Assembly (NCBI RefSeq): GCF_946476835.1 | Contig: NZ_CAMKWA010000004.1 | Span: 62,001 to 126,000, forward strand | Reading direction: 5' to 3' | Length of the DNA stretch: 64,000 nt | DNA from: an uncultured Neokomagataea sp. | GTDB taxonomy: Bacteria > Pseudomonadota > Alphaproteobacteria > Acetobacterales > Acetobacteraceae | Shown here: positions 16,044-23,561 of the stretch, one piece after another | How the letters are laid out: each line of letters begins with the position of its first letter | Numbering within the stretch: position 1 is the first letter of the stretch | Notes under the pieces: generated by a model | Told to the model about the DNA's origin: nothing | The model's database searches: none | The model's input: only the letters and a program-made list of their open reading frames with translations | Translations under genes and position numbers: made by a program

Positions 16044-18029
16044 TTATTCATCATCCCCGACAACCCGAAAGCGCTGGCGCTCACTTCGGACCAGATGGTT
16101 ATATTTTTCCAGCGGATCATCCTCGTCATCAGCCAAAGCCACAGCAGCATTCCCGCGCATGACCGGCGTTCCACCAGAGGCTGGACGCAATGGCCGCACA
16201 ATCTTGGCGTCCAAAGGCTCATCATCTTGCTGAGGCAATTCGGTGAAGACCTGTGCCAAATCCTCATCGCTCAAGCGTTTCGCCGCCTGCGCCAGATCCC
16301 GCGTCGCCTTGGCATGTGCTTTAAAGGCCCGTGAGTGCCGCTGTGCTGCCGCCTTATCCATAAAGCCGACCTTTTCAATGCACCGAGCCGCCCCCAAATA
16401 GGTGCCGTCCATGCGGTACACATACACCTCACCATGCAGGTTTTCTGGGTCCAACCGCACCACCGCTTTTTCACCACGATGTTGCTGCAAGAATTCAGCC
16501 CAGAACCGATTGCCTTCAATCTCAATTGCCCCATCACGACGGCTAATCGTCAACGCTTCAGCAGGCATCAGCCACAAACGGCGCTGCTCATCTGTCGCCC
16601 GCGTAATCGGCACCCGCACATACGACGCCTCGAACACCTGGTCGAACGAATAGCGCCCCTGACACACATCAGACCTGCGACCAACACGGGCATTATGCTC
16701 TCGTACTCCTTCCGAAATGACCTCAATAAACACATCAAGCGGGACCGCCTTCGAGCCGTAATTCTCGGGCTTAGCCATGGGCGTATTGCCCGTATAAGCC
16801 CCCGCAAAACGCGGATGCTTCGCCAAATCCTGCGCCAGATCACGCCACGCCCGCTCAATCGGCTTGGAACGCCCGCTATATGGCTGCGCCCAATGCACTT
16901 GCACACCAAGCTGTGGCAAAATCCCCATCGGCTCTTCTTCACGGACCTTAAAGCGGTAGCGGTTTGGCACACCGCCTGTCAGCCATTTCGATGCAAAGTT
17001 ACGACCATTATCAAGGAAGCAGTGCTTTGGTATTCCATACCGCTCCACCAAATCCCCAAAGGCCAACCGAACAGCTTCTTTATTCTCGGACATGTCCACC
17101 CGCCACGAGAGAATTTTGCCCGAATAGACGTCCTGAAAACCAATCAACACCGGGCGTACAATCTGCTCCCCATTGCCAACCGGCCAGCGCACAAACACAT
17201 CGAACTTATGACCATCCGAGTTCACTGCTTCCAGCGCATCAAACACCGCATGGTCACGCTTCTGGGCCGGATACATCTGCTTAAGTTTTTCTTCTCCTTC
17301 ACGCGCTAAGACCAGCAGCTCTTGCGGATATTGCTTCATGCGGTTCAGCAGCGCCTTGCTGGATGGCAGTGTCCAACCACGTTGCTGTGCCACCGCTTGC
17401 AAGCGCCGATAACACGCTGCAAACCCCGGCGCTTCGAGCCGCAAATAATCCGCCACCAGAATGTCCCATGCCTCCTTCGGGCACTCTGCAACATCACCAG
17501 CGCGCGCCCCATAATGCGGCGCTAATCCCGCCAGCCAGTCGCAACGGTTTAACCCGCGCACATCCCGGTACCAGTTATTGATGGTGTTCCGGCCAACCTT
17601 CTGAACATGCGCCACAACAGTCAGTGCCGTCGTCTTGCGCGTTCCGCTAGCGACCAATCCTTCCACCGCATGAAGCGCTCTTAACGCCTTCCGAGCCCGC
17701 TCTTTGAGGCGATCCGGCAGTGCATCATATTTGCGCCACAAATCTTCCCGCTCGCGCTGACCAGAGGCCTCCGCAGCCAATGCCGGATCAGCTTCACGTT
17801 GCACATGCAGCTCGAACGCCACCCGCGCCTGAAAGGGTAGGTGGTACGAGGTAAACTCAAAGCCCCCACCGTGCCCCTGACGCCTGCGCCACGTCTGACC
17901 TTCTTGATCAGGAAGCATCCAGTTTTCCTGATCAATACGTGCCTGAACACCCTGCTTAGTGGCAGGCATCCCCGGCAAGTTCATTGCGGCCAATTCAGCG
18001 GCTGAAAACCATTTCTGCTCATGCATCAT
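16044..18029 (-). CDS. MuA-like DDE transposase
   Basis: The 661-residue product matches Mu transposase A almost position for position. The N-terminal winged HTH (SAAELAAMNLPGMPATKQGVQARI) is followed by end-binding domains, then an RNase H fold with the catalytic triad D272 (NSDGHKFD), D340 (FLDNGRNF) and E392 (KPIERAWR), against D269, D336 and E392 in Mu. The C-terminal beta-barrel and MuB-binding tail follow. It joins phage ends to target DNA for integration and replication. Two adjacent ATGs (18029, 18026) share a GGAG site. Confidence 0.96.
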   Translation of the reverse strand: MMHEQKWFSAAELAAMNLPGMPATKQGVQARIDQENWMLPDQEGQTWRRRQGHGGGFEFTSYHLPFQARVAFELHVQREADPALAAEASGQREREDLWRKYDALPDRLKERARKALRALHAVEGLVASGTRKTTALTVVAHVQKVGRNTINNWYRDVRGLNRCDWLAGLAPHYGARAGDVAECPKEAWDILVADYLRLEAPGFAACYRRLQAVAQQRGWTLPSSKALLNRMKQYPQELLVLAREGEEKLKQMYPAQKRDHAVFDALEAVNSDGHKFDVFVRWPVGNGEQIVRPVLIGFQDVYSGKILSWRVDMSENKEAVRLAFGDLVERYGIPKHCFLDNGRNFASKWLTGGVPNRYRFKVREEEPMGILPQLGVQVHWAQPYSGRSKPIERAWRDLAQDLAKHPRFAGAYTGNTPMAKPENYGSKAVPLDVFIEVISEGVREHNARVGRRSDVCQGRYSFDQVFEASYVRVPITRATDEQRRLWLMPAEALTISRRDGAIEIEGNRFWAEFLQQHRGEKAVVRLDPENLHGEVYVYRMDGTYLGAARCIEKVGFMDKAAAQRHSRAFKAHAKATRDLAQAAKRLSDEDLAQVFTELPQQDDEPLDAKIVRPLRPASGGTPVMRGNAAVALADDEDDPLEKYNHLVRSERQRFRVVGDDE

Positions 18030-18165
18030 CCCGCTCCTTGAACGTATTCAGGTGATGCTCCCGCGCATTCCACAATACGCGTTCAAAACGCTCAGTGAAA
18101 TTCTCGGGCGTCAAAACAGGTGCAGACTTTGCTGGGGCGAACCATTGCCAGACTCGCCCCAGCAC
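18019..18165 (-). CDS. Possible 48-codon ORF or gene remnant upstream of transposase
   Basis: A minus-strand frame with GTG at 18165 ends 11 nt inside the transposase start and encodes a plausible protein end (WQWFAPAKSAPVLTPENF, then ERFERVLWNAREHHLNTFKERDD). The charged helical end looks protein-like, unlike the Cys/Phe-rich sequence further upstream in the same frame, which is antisense to the plus-strand cargo gene. It may be a small early gene or the tail of one cut by the cargo insertion. No good ribosome site is seen. Confidence 0.35.
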   Translation of the reverse strand: MLGRVWQWFAPAKSAPVLTPENFTERFERVLWNAREHHLNTFKERDDA

Positions 18166-18207
18166 CCCTCCAATGGATCTTGCACACACACCAAAGGAGG
18201 AAACTTG

Positions 18208-18732
18208 ATGTCCCAGTTCGACATGGAAGAACTGAAAACGTTCATGCGCAACCTGATACGCTACGAAGACGCCTGTCTCGACGCGATGGAAACATTGGAT
18301 GATTCCAAGGTTCCACCCAACCCCGCAGCAGACCAATCGGCCCATGTAACCCGCATGATCCAATATCTCGCTGATTTTGGGATGCTCAATGCTGACTGCT
18401 ACATACGGACCAGTTCGCGCATTTTGAGACGAGGCAACCCCATTCCAACAGCAGCAGGAAGAGACTGGGCTTTTGGTGGTGGGATTACCGCCGACAAAAA
18501 CACCGTTACCCTTCATATCCCTGCGGATGACCTGAAACGTATTTTGAAAGGAGCAATCACCGAAAGCGATCTGGACGATACGAAAAAGAAATCTCTTCTT
18601 GATCATATTACTGCCCTCTCATCGAAGGGTGTCGGTACCGCAACGCAAGAACTGGTAAAGCAGATGGTTGATCACTCAACGACACACATGCCTTCGCTCT
18701 CAGAATTACTTCTTCCTCTGTTGCACAGATAA
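18208..18732 (+). CDS. Plus-strand prophage cargo (moron) gene, unknown function
   Basis: An ATG at 18208 with a strong AAAGGAGG site opens a 174-residue protein on the strand opposite to all phage early genes. It is soluble and mostly helical, with LKTFMRNLIRYEDACLDAMETL early, a central GGGITADKNTVTLHIPADDLKRIL segment and an amphipathic C-terminal end (LPSLSELLLPLLHR-like). I recognise no family. Orientation lets it be expressed from its own promoter in the lysogen, typical of morons for host fitness or phage exclusion. Its 3' end overlaps the opposing gene by 125 bp. Confidence 0.7.
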   Translation: MSQFDMEELKTFMRNLIRYEDACLDAMETLDDSKVPPNPAADQSAHVTRMIQYLADFGMLNADCYIRTSSRILRRGNPIPTAAGRDWAFGGGITADKNTVTLHIPADDLKRILKGAITESDLDDTKKKSLLDHITALSSKGVGTATQELVKQMVDHSTTHMPSLSELLLPLLHR

Positions 18733-18925
18733 TCTCAAATTCAACGGCAATCCCCAAAACCGTATCCAGTTGAACAAACGTATCGTAAGCCGGATGAGTA
18801 TGACGGGCAGATGCAAACAACCGTATCTGCCCGTCACGATCAACATCCGTCCAAATACGCTTGATATTACCCACCAATTTAACGGGCTTTTTTTCTTGCT
18901 GTTCTTGAATATCATTCATCACCAA
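18608..18925 (-). CDS. Early phage protein, unknown
   Basis: This 105-residue product has a charged N-terminus (NDIQEQQEKKPVKLVGNIKRIW) and a beta-rich middle (QIRLFASARHTHPAYDTFVQLDTVLGIAVEFEI). No family recognised. It follows the upstream gene with a short overlap (starts 18925 or 18919), as in the rest of the operon. Its last 40 codons lie antisense to the cargo gene's end. Confidence 0.6.
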   Translation of the reverse strand: MVMNDIQEQQEKKPVKLVGNIKRIWTDVDRDGQIRLFASARHTHPAYDTFVQLDTVLGIAVEFEIICATEEEVILRAKACVSLSDQPSALPVLALRYRHPSMRGQ

Positions 18926-19371
18926 CGCCCCCCACGAACAGCACCACGCAAAACCCGTTCCTGCTTGGCCAAATTTCGTTTATGCTCCTGCACAGCCGCG
19001 AGCTCGATCATGGGCAGGTAGCGCCGGTCGATCACGCTCCATCCGTGATCGGCCACCACAAACTCCGCCAAACGACGATCACCTGTCGCAGCAAGCAGAG
19101 CCTGAAACCGCACCGCCGAAATCTCATGCGTATCCCGCGCCACAGATGCATAAGCATTAAGGATGTTAAGGCTGATTTTACGTTCCAAATGTTGGCTCAT
19201 ACGCTCAGCCACTTCAGCGCGCGTATAACCACAGCTATCCAACGTCACCGAAATCGCCCGAGACAAACGCCCGCCGTAAGAATTGGCTCGGATCAATTGC
19301 GGGTCATACGCCACCACCGTCTCCGGTGGTGCCCATGCCAGCAAATCAAGCTGCTCACCAGATCGGATCAT
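18919..19371 (-). CDS. Early phage protein with HTH-like segment
   Basis: The 150-residue product includes a helical region with a possible helix-turn-helix (AISVTLDSCGYTRAEVAERMSQHLERKISLNILNAY, about residues 38 to 74), then SAVRFQALLAATGDRRLAEFVVADHGW. This layout occurs in small proteins near the transposase of alphaproteobacterial Mu-like phages, but I cannot name a role. It overlaps the XRE gene (ATGA type) and the next gene. Confidence 0.65.
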   Translation of the reverse strand: MIRSGEQLDLLAWAPPETVVAYDPQLIRANSYGGRLSRAISVTLDSCGYTRAEVAERMSQHLERKISLNILNAYASVARDTHEISAVRFQALLAATGDRRLAEFVVADHGWSVIDRRYLPMIELAAVQEHKRNLAKQERVLRGAVRGGRW

Positions 19372-19649
19372 GACCGCACCGCCCGCGCTTGCGCGTCAAT
19401 CTGGAACATCTTCAAGCACACGGCTTCAGACGCATCGAGCGCCCAAAGAATATCAAAGAAACGGTCCAACGATATGCCAGCCTGGCCGTGCTCCAACCTA
19501 CCAATGGCCGTCTCGGAAAAGCCCGTCACATGCGCCAGTTGCGCTTGTGTCATTTCTTGAGCCAGCCGCTCACGGCGTACAATCTCACCAATCTGACGCA
19601 GCACCTGCGCCTTATTAGGCTGCACTGCTGAATTTTTACGCTGATACAT
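19368..19649 (-). CDS. XRE-family regulator
   Basis: The 93-residue protein contains a classical HTH of the XRE type (IGEIVRRERLAQEMTQAQLAHVTGFSETAIGRLEHGQAGISLDRFFDIL, about residues 18 to 68). The ATG at 19649 overlaps the ParB-like gene stop as TGATG; a GTG one codon upstream is also possible. It probably tunes early phage transcription alongside Ner. Confidence 0.85.
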   Translation of the reverse strand: MYQRKNSAVQPNKAQVLRQIGEIVRRERLAQEMTQAQLAHVTGFSETAIGRLEHGQAGISLDRFFDILWALDASEAVCLKMFQIDAQARAVRS

Positions 19650-20542
19650 CACGCCACCTCCTGCGCATCAGCTAACCCCGGCAAACGCGGCGCAAAGTCA
19701 TCAGCGATACGCAGACGCTCATGCTCAGACGCACCATCCCATGCCGCAGAAACCGCAACAGAGGGCATCTGTGCCGCTGCATAACGCACGATCTCTTCTT
19801 GCTCACGCGGGTCAGACTTCCGCCAAAAAGCAAGGAACTTCTCCAGCCGCTCCGGTGCTTGCGGCTTTGGGCGGTTCTCAATCTGCCGCACAATCTCCGC
19901 AACGTTCTTCACACCCGGCCATTGCGCCACAAACGCCGCAACCTTGCGCTGCATATCCGGGGTCAATTTACCTAATGCCATCAGCTGCGCACCAGATTCC
20001 GCAAGCCATGTTCCTGTCAGGCTCTTCCGCACTTCGCCATCAATCTGACCATGCATTTGCACAGCGGTTTCAATGGTTCGGCGCGACAAACCCAGCTTCT
20101 CAGCCGTCGCCTCAGAGAAGGCTGGGATCAAACCGCAAAGCTCTGCGTTTTGATCGGACTTACGGTCACCCCCCTGTTTTGTCTCAGGGTGCAGCGCCTC
20201 ATAAGCCTCTTTACGCCGCGCTAAAAACGTCGCCCGGTCCAGCGGCGTCAACTCACGGCGGATCAGGTTTTCATCAATTTCCAGCAACTGCGCTTCAACG
20301 TCCGTCGCCTTCATAACAGTGGCAATTGCCACCTCTTTACCCGCCGCTTGCAGCGCCGCCATACGGTGACCGCCCGCAATCAACGCATAGCGCTCACTAC
20401 GCCCAATCTTACGCACCCAAATCGGCGTGTCCTGTCCACGTTCCGTAATGGACGCAGCCAAAAACTCAACCCAAGCCGGGTCGACAGAACGCAGCCGCTC
20501 TCCAACCTCAATCTGCGCCAACGGAATCTCAACCACGTTCAT
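19649..20542 (-). CDS. ParB/Srx-fold DNA-binding protein
   Basis: The 297-residue protein starts with a ParB N-terminal domain: IPLAQIEVGERLRSVDPAWVEFLAASITERGQDTPIWVR, then the AGGHRMAALQAAGKEV box (residues 57 to 72), and a KorB/ParB-type HTH near residue 150 (EATAEKLGLSRRTIETAV). The family includes CTPases that spread on DNA and some nucleases. Mu itself has no ParB; relatives occur in the early region of some alphaproteobacterial Mu-like phages. A role in early regulation or DNA handling is inferred. Confidence 0.85.
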   Translation of the reverse strand: MNVVEIPLAQIEVGERLRSVDPAWVEFLAASITERGQDTPIWVRKIGRSERYALIAGGHRMAALQAAGKEVAIATVMKATDVEAQLLEIDENLIRRELTPLDRATFLARRKEAYEALHPETKQGGDRKSDQNAELCGLIPAFSEATAEKLGLSRRTIETAVQMHGQIDGEVRKSLTGTWLAESGAQLMALGKLTPDMQRKVAAFVAQWPGVKNVAEIVRQIENRPKPQAPERLEKFLAFWRKSDPREQEEIVRYAAAQMPSVAVSAAWDGASEHERLRIADDFAPRLPGLADAQEVA

Positions 20543-20844
20543 GCCGCCACTCCGTTTCTACGATGATCAGAAGAAACATCCGCGATACTGATTCGCTTAG
20601 AGCGGGCGGAAAGAGCCGTGCCGTCAGATAAAAACCATTCGGGCCAAACATCATGCGGCATCATGTTCATATCAGCAGCAATCTGCCGTTGCAGCGGCAC
20701 AGAATATCCCTGTTGTCGAATAGCGTTCGACACAGCACGCAATGTCTTTCCAATTTTCTTTGCGTAAGCCCGCAGGCTGCCGTATCTCATACGGAAATGC
20801 GCCACGATCTCCTCGGGGTGCATTCCTTGTGGCTTTCGTGCCAT
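20539..20844 (-). CDS. ner: Ner-like DNA-binding regulator
   Basis: This 101-residue protein resembles Mu Ner/Nlp: PEEIVAHFRMRYGSLRAYAKKIGKTLRAVSNAIRQ is the HTH core, followed by IAADMNMMPHDVWPEWF, close to the family's I-A..L....VWPSRY end. Ner represses the early and repressor promoters to balance the lytic switch. It is the first gene of the leftward early operon and has a strong AGGAGG site. The C-terminal 35 residues are an extension not present in Mu Ner. Confidence 0.88.
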   Translation of the reverse strand: MARKPQGMHPEEIVAHFRMRYGSLRAYAKKIGKTLRAVSNAIRQQGYSVPLQRQIAADMNMMPHDVWPEWFLSDGTALSARSKRISIADVSSDHRRNGVAA

Positions 20845-20978
20845 AATGATCTCCTCCTAAAGGGGCGGTGGCAGCCGCCCCTTTTCTTGACACCCATCAA
20901 CGGGAACCTTCGCGGTGCCCTTTCTCCGATAGGCTTCACGGTGAACATACGAGAAATCGAACAAAAAACAATACAAAA

Positions 20979-21111
20979 TTCGATTTGTCGGTTCTTTGTT
21001 GTGGATAAGACGTGGATAACATGCGTAAGTCACTGGAAATAAACGCAAATGTCCGGTAAAAATAACGATATGTCGAATTTGTCGGTTTCAGCAAAGAACC
21101 GACAAATCGAA
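20979..21111. promoter_or_regulatory. Repressor operator array between ner and the repressor gene
   Basis: A 20-bp sequence TTCGATTTGTCGGTTCTTTG (20979 to 20998) recurs as a perfect inverted copy at 21092 to 21111, and a partial direct copy with the core TTTGTCGGTT lies at 21078 to 21087. The inner pair makes a 10-bp inverted repeat with a 10-nt spacer (21078 to 21107). The array lies between the divergent early and repressor genes, as in Mu O1-O2-O3, and its last copy lies within the repressor coding sequence. Confidence 0.75.
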
Positions 21112-21828
21112 CCAGCCATTCAAAGGCTCCGAGAAGCCGTAAAAAAGTCGGGTACTCAGAAAGAAGTGGCTAATCGGGCAGGCATTCCTGTCAGCACGTT
21201 TTCTGAGTATCTCTCAGGCCGAGAAATGAAGCTTAGCGTCGCTGCGCGTATTGCAGACGCTTGTGGCGTGTCTATGGAATGGTTGGCTACTGGCCGCGAA
21301 CCAGAGTCAGTCCTGCCACCAAATCTACAAGATGTTGAAGCAATCACGGAATATGAGACCGGAAAACGCCTCTCAATGACCGATGTCATCGAGTTCCCGC
21401 GCTATGACATCAAGGCATCCGCAGGGCACGGAGCCTTCGCTCACACGGAAAACGCAGCCGGTTTCATTGCAATACCGCGCTTCATGCTCCCACTGCACCT
21501 ACAAAATGCCGTTGAACATACAATAGGTCTATCAGTAACGGGCGACAGCATGACCCCAACACTGTCAGATGGAGACCTGATATTAGTAAATACTAAAGTA
21601 CAATCCTTAGTATCAGGTTCAATCTATGCCATACGAAATGAAGATGAAATCTTAGTAAAGAGGCTAGAGCGCCACCTAACAGGCGATATTGAGGTAAAAA
21701 GCGATAATCCACGCTACAATCCCCAAGTAATAAACGCCAAAATAGCCCGACGCCTATGGGAAGACAGCGAAGCCCCCCTCCGCATAATAGGCCGCGTAGT
21801 ATGGCGAGGCGGCTCCGCCCCAATGTAA
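21049..21828 (+). CDS. Phage repressor, XRE-HTH plus S24 peptidase domain
   Basis: The 259-residue protein combines an N-terminal HTH (TQKEVANRAGIPVSTFSEYLSG, residues 36 to 57) with a LexA/CI-type S24 domain: catalytic Ser167 in TGDSM and Lys204 in ILVKRL. It should hold the lysogenic state and self-cleave during the SOS response, unlike Mu c, which is regulated by ClpX. It is divergent from ner and points at the phage end. An inner ATG at 21070 is an alternative start. The N-terminal codons overlap an operator copy. Confidence 0.93.
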   Translation: MSGKNNDMSNLSVSAKNRQIEPAIQRLREAVKKSGTQKEVANRAGIPVSTFSEYLSGREMKLSVAARIADACGVSMEWLATGREPESVLPPNLQDVEAITEYETGKRLSMTDVIEFPRYDIKASAGHGAFAHTENAAGFIAIPRFMLPLHLQNAVEHTIGLSVTGDSMTPTLSDGDLILVNTKVQSLVSGSIYAIRNEDEILVKRLERHLTGDIEVKSDNPRYNPQVINAKIARRLWEDSEAPLRIIGRVVWRGGSAPM

Positions 21829-22057
21829 CAGAAGAATGAACAACTCGCTGTATTTCGGTCGACCAGTGAGCGGCAAAGTTCGCGGGGAAACCTACCGAGG
21901 AAACTACCCGTAGTTATCTACGGCAGGTTCCTCACCATTTAGCATCCCAGTTCGCTTCCCAGTTGCGCCATGTTGATTTCCTCGAAAAACAACCTAACTC
22001 ACTGTTTTATTTTAATAATTTTCCCAATATGGCATTCGCCATCTTTTTCCCAGTTCC

Positions 22058-22084
22058 GTTACGGTTCTGAGCTGGAACCGTAAC
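22058..22084. repeat. Perfect 10-bp inverted repeat in the phage left end
   Basis: GTTACGGTTC and GAACCGTAAC flank a 7-nt spacer. No T-run follows on either strand, so a DNA-binding site is more likely than a terminator. Confidence 0.6.
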
Positions 22085-22330
22085 ACCTCAACACTAAAAT
22101 GTAAGAAAATCAAAACGCTTAATGATTGGCGTTTATCCGCCACTTAAGAGGCAACACTATAATTTTAAGAGACCTTTAAGGTGCCTCTAAATGCCCAAAA
22201 GAAAAGTTCCAAACTAAACGACCCAAATGGCGATTTGAGCAAAAAGTTCCAGACCAAAACAATCCAACTATTTCCGCAAAGAAAATCACGGTATATAGAA
22301 ATTTATCCGCAGTTTACCGCCATATTTTAT

Positions 22331-22364
22331 CCCACCAAATCCCGTATCAGCCCACTAAATCCCG
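22331..22364. repeat. Direct repeats near phage terminus, candidate transposase sites
   Basis: CCCACCAAATCCCG (22331 to 22344) and CCCACTAAATCCCG (22351 to 22364) differ at one position and lie exactly 20 bp apart, about two helical turns, some 36 bp from the inferred end. MuA-type transposases bind repeated 22-bp sites near the ends. Confidence 0.5.
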
Positions 22365-22415
22365 GTTCCGATACAGTTCCATTCCTACTGTCCCCTTACA
22401 CCCTGCAATAAACGC

Positions 22416-23306
22416 TTAACGCCCGAACATCTTGCGGCGGAGATTCATCACATCACGCTTCGGCCCTAACCCCACCCGCTTCACATCAAGCAACGTTACA
22501 TCCCCAACGGATGACAGCGTATGCATACCATCTGGATAGCGTGCCTTCAGTGCCCGTGGAATCGATACATGTTGCTGCGGCACAACCCGCACTGTCTCAC
22601 CCTCAAAACCTACAATCTTCAACAAACGAATGCCCCGGCCATATGTCCCGCGGCAGTCCTGCACCGGCAAAATAATCCCATCAGATACAACAACGGGCGT
22701 TCCCCCCGGCCTCGCCCCCGCACGATCCCGATGGATAATACCTCGATGCTGCCATGGCCCCATAAGGCTTTCCGCCGTAGAGAGCGCCAAAACACTTTGC
22801 CGCTCATCTTTCGTGCCGGGAGGGTTCCAGAACAACCACCAACGCCCCTCATGGAACAAAGGCGTCGCATCCACTGCGGCCTGTGGGAAGTCAAACTCAG
22901 GCACCACTTCCCATCCAAGCGGAAATTGCGTCGCACGGTACAAAGTTAACCGCCCAGACCCACTCGCCTCCGGCAGCATATACATCGTCCCAGCGTGCTC
23001 AAACACATACGGGTAAGACAAATGCCACGGCGTCTCTAGCGCCCGAAAACGCTCCTTCAACGTAAAGCTTTGATCATACACCAAAACATCAATCACGCCC
23101 TTGGCATCACGATAATCAAACGCTTCAACAAACACATAAAGCGTATCATCACGCCAGAACCCAAACGGATCTGCAAGAAAACGATGATCCCCGTCTGACG
23201 GCAACAACGTCACCGGCACATCGTCCCAATGCTCTCGCGTCAAAAGCACCTCCAATGGTGCATGCAAAATGGCACTCCTCCAGTGATCCGTGCGGAAAAA
23301 AGGCAT
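22416..23306 (-). CDS. GINT1-type glucosaminyltransferase-like beta-propeller protein
   Basis: The 296-residue protein has the fold seen in the N-terminal domain of glucosamine inositolphosphorylceramide transferases: FLADPFGFWRDDTLYVFVEAFDYRDAKGVIDV near residue 45, then PWHLSYPYVFEHAGTMYMLPEASGSGRLTLYRA and AVDATPLFHEGRWWLFWNPP repeats, like a five-bladed propeller. Bacterial members are usually in cell-surface glycan loci. Activity and substrate are not shown. It ends at the prophage boundary with a normal-looking C-terminus, so the insertion seems to lie just after it. Confidence 0.7.
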   Translation of the reverse strand: MPFFRTDHWRSAILHAPLEVLLTREHWDDVPVTLLPSDGDHRFLADPFGFWRDDTLYVFVEAFDYRDAKGVIDVLVYDQSFTLKERFRALETPWHLSYPYVFEHAGTMYMLPEASGSGRLTLYRATQFPLGWEVVPEFDFPQAAVDATPLFHEGRWWLFWNPPGTKDERQSVLALSTAESLMGPWQHRGIIHRDRAGARPGGTPVVVSDGIILPVQDCRGTYGRGIRLLKIVGFEGETVRVVPQQHVSIPRALKARYPDGMHTLSSVGDVTLLDVKRVGLGPKRDVMNLRRKMFGR

Positions 23307-23561
23307 AAAATCTCACTCTTAAGGGGCAGACGTGCCAAACACTTCAAGGCATGATGCGTTTATGACGCTTCTCTGCGCCGATACAACAGGCCCGCACGAA
23401 CAGCAAATCATGATCACCCGCTATGCCACATCTTGGCATAAGCTTTATGCTGTGCCGGACCATAGGCACACCCTATTGTTGATCCACACAGCCGCAAAAA
23501 CGTTTATGCGCTGAGATACACCTTCCACGCATCAAACCTCCCTTGCCCACAGGAGCATGCC

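Larger units (their letters stand above)
1..22400. mobile_element. Mu-like transposable prophage (left 22.4 kb, cut by window edge)
   Basis: The span holds a nearly complete left half of a Mu-type phage: repressor, Ner, DDE transposase, MuB ATPase, GemA, Mor, terminase, portal, MuF, gpG, protease I, capsid T, gp36 to gp38 and the sheath start, in Mu order on the minus strand. The left terminus is inferred near 22,400, where the leftward strand begins TGTAAGGGGA; a second TG start at 22,407 is also possible. No frameshift is visible in a core gene, so the element looks potentially functional. The right end, and so the flanking 5-bp target duplication, lie outside the window. Confidence 0.95.
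21829..22415. other. Phage left-end region, non-coding, repeat rich
   Basis: No convincing gene is seen in these 587 bp. The stretch contains several [AG]GTTCC boxes in one direction (22052, 22205, 22245, 22364, 22375), a 14-bp direct repeat with 20-bp period (22331 and 22351), two TTTATCCGC boxes (near 22131 and 22303) and an inverted repeat (22058 to 22084). These are the kind of elements expected for transposase-binding sites. The host junction lies near 22,400, just after the stop of the next gene. Confidence 0.65.

Noticed and set aside
16335..17309. 324-codon plus-strand frame inside the transposase gene
   Set aside because: Composition (His, Arg, Pro rich) and antisense position show it is a shadow of the MuA gene.
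18019..18606. 195-codon minus-strand frame across the cargo gene
   Set aside because: Most of it is Cys/Phe/His rich and antisense to a well-formed plus-strand gene with a strong ribosome site; only its last 48 codons look protein-like and are listed separately.
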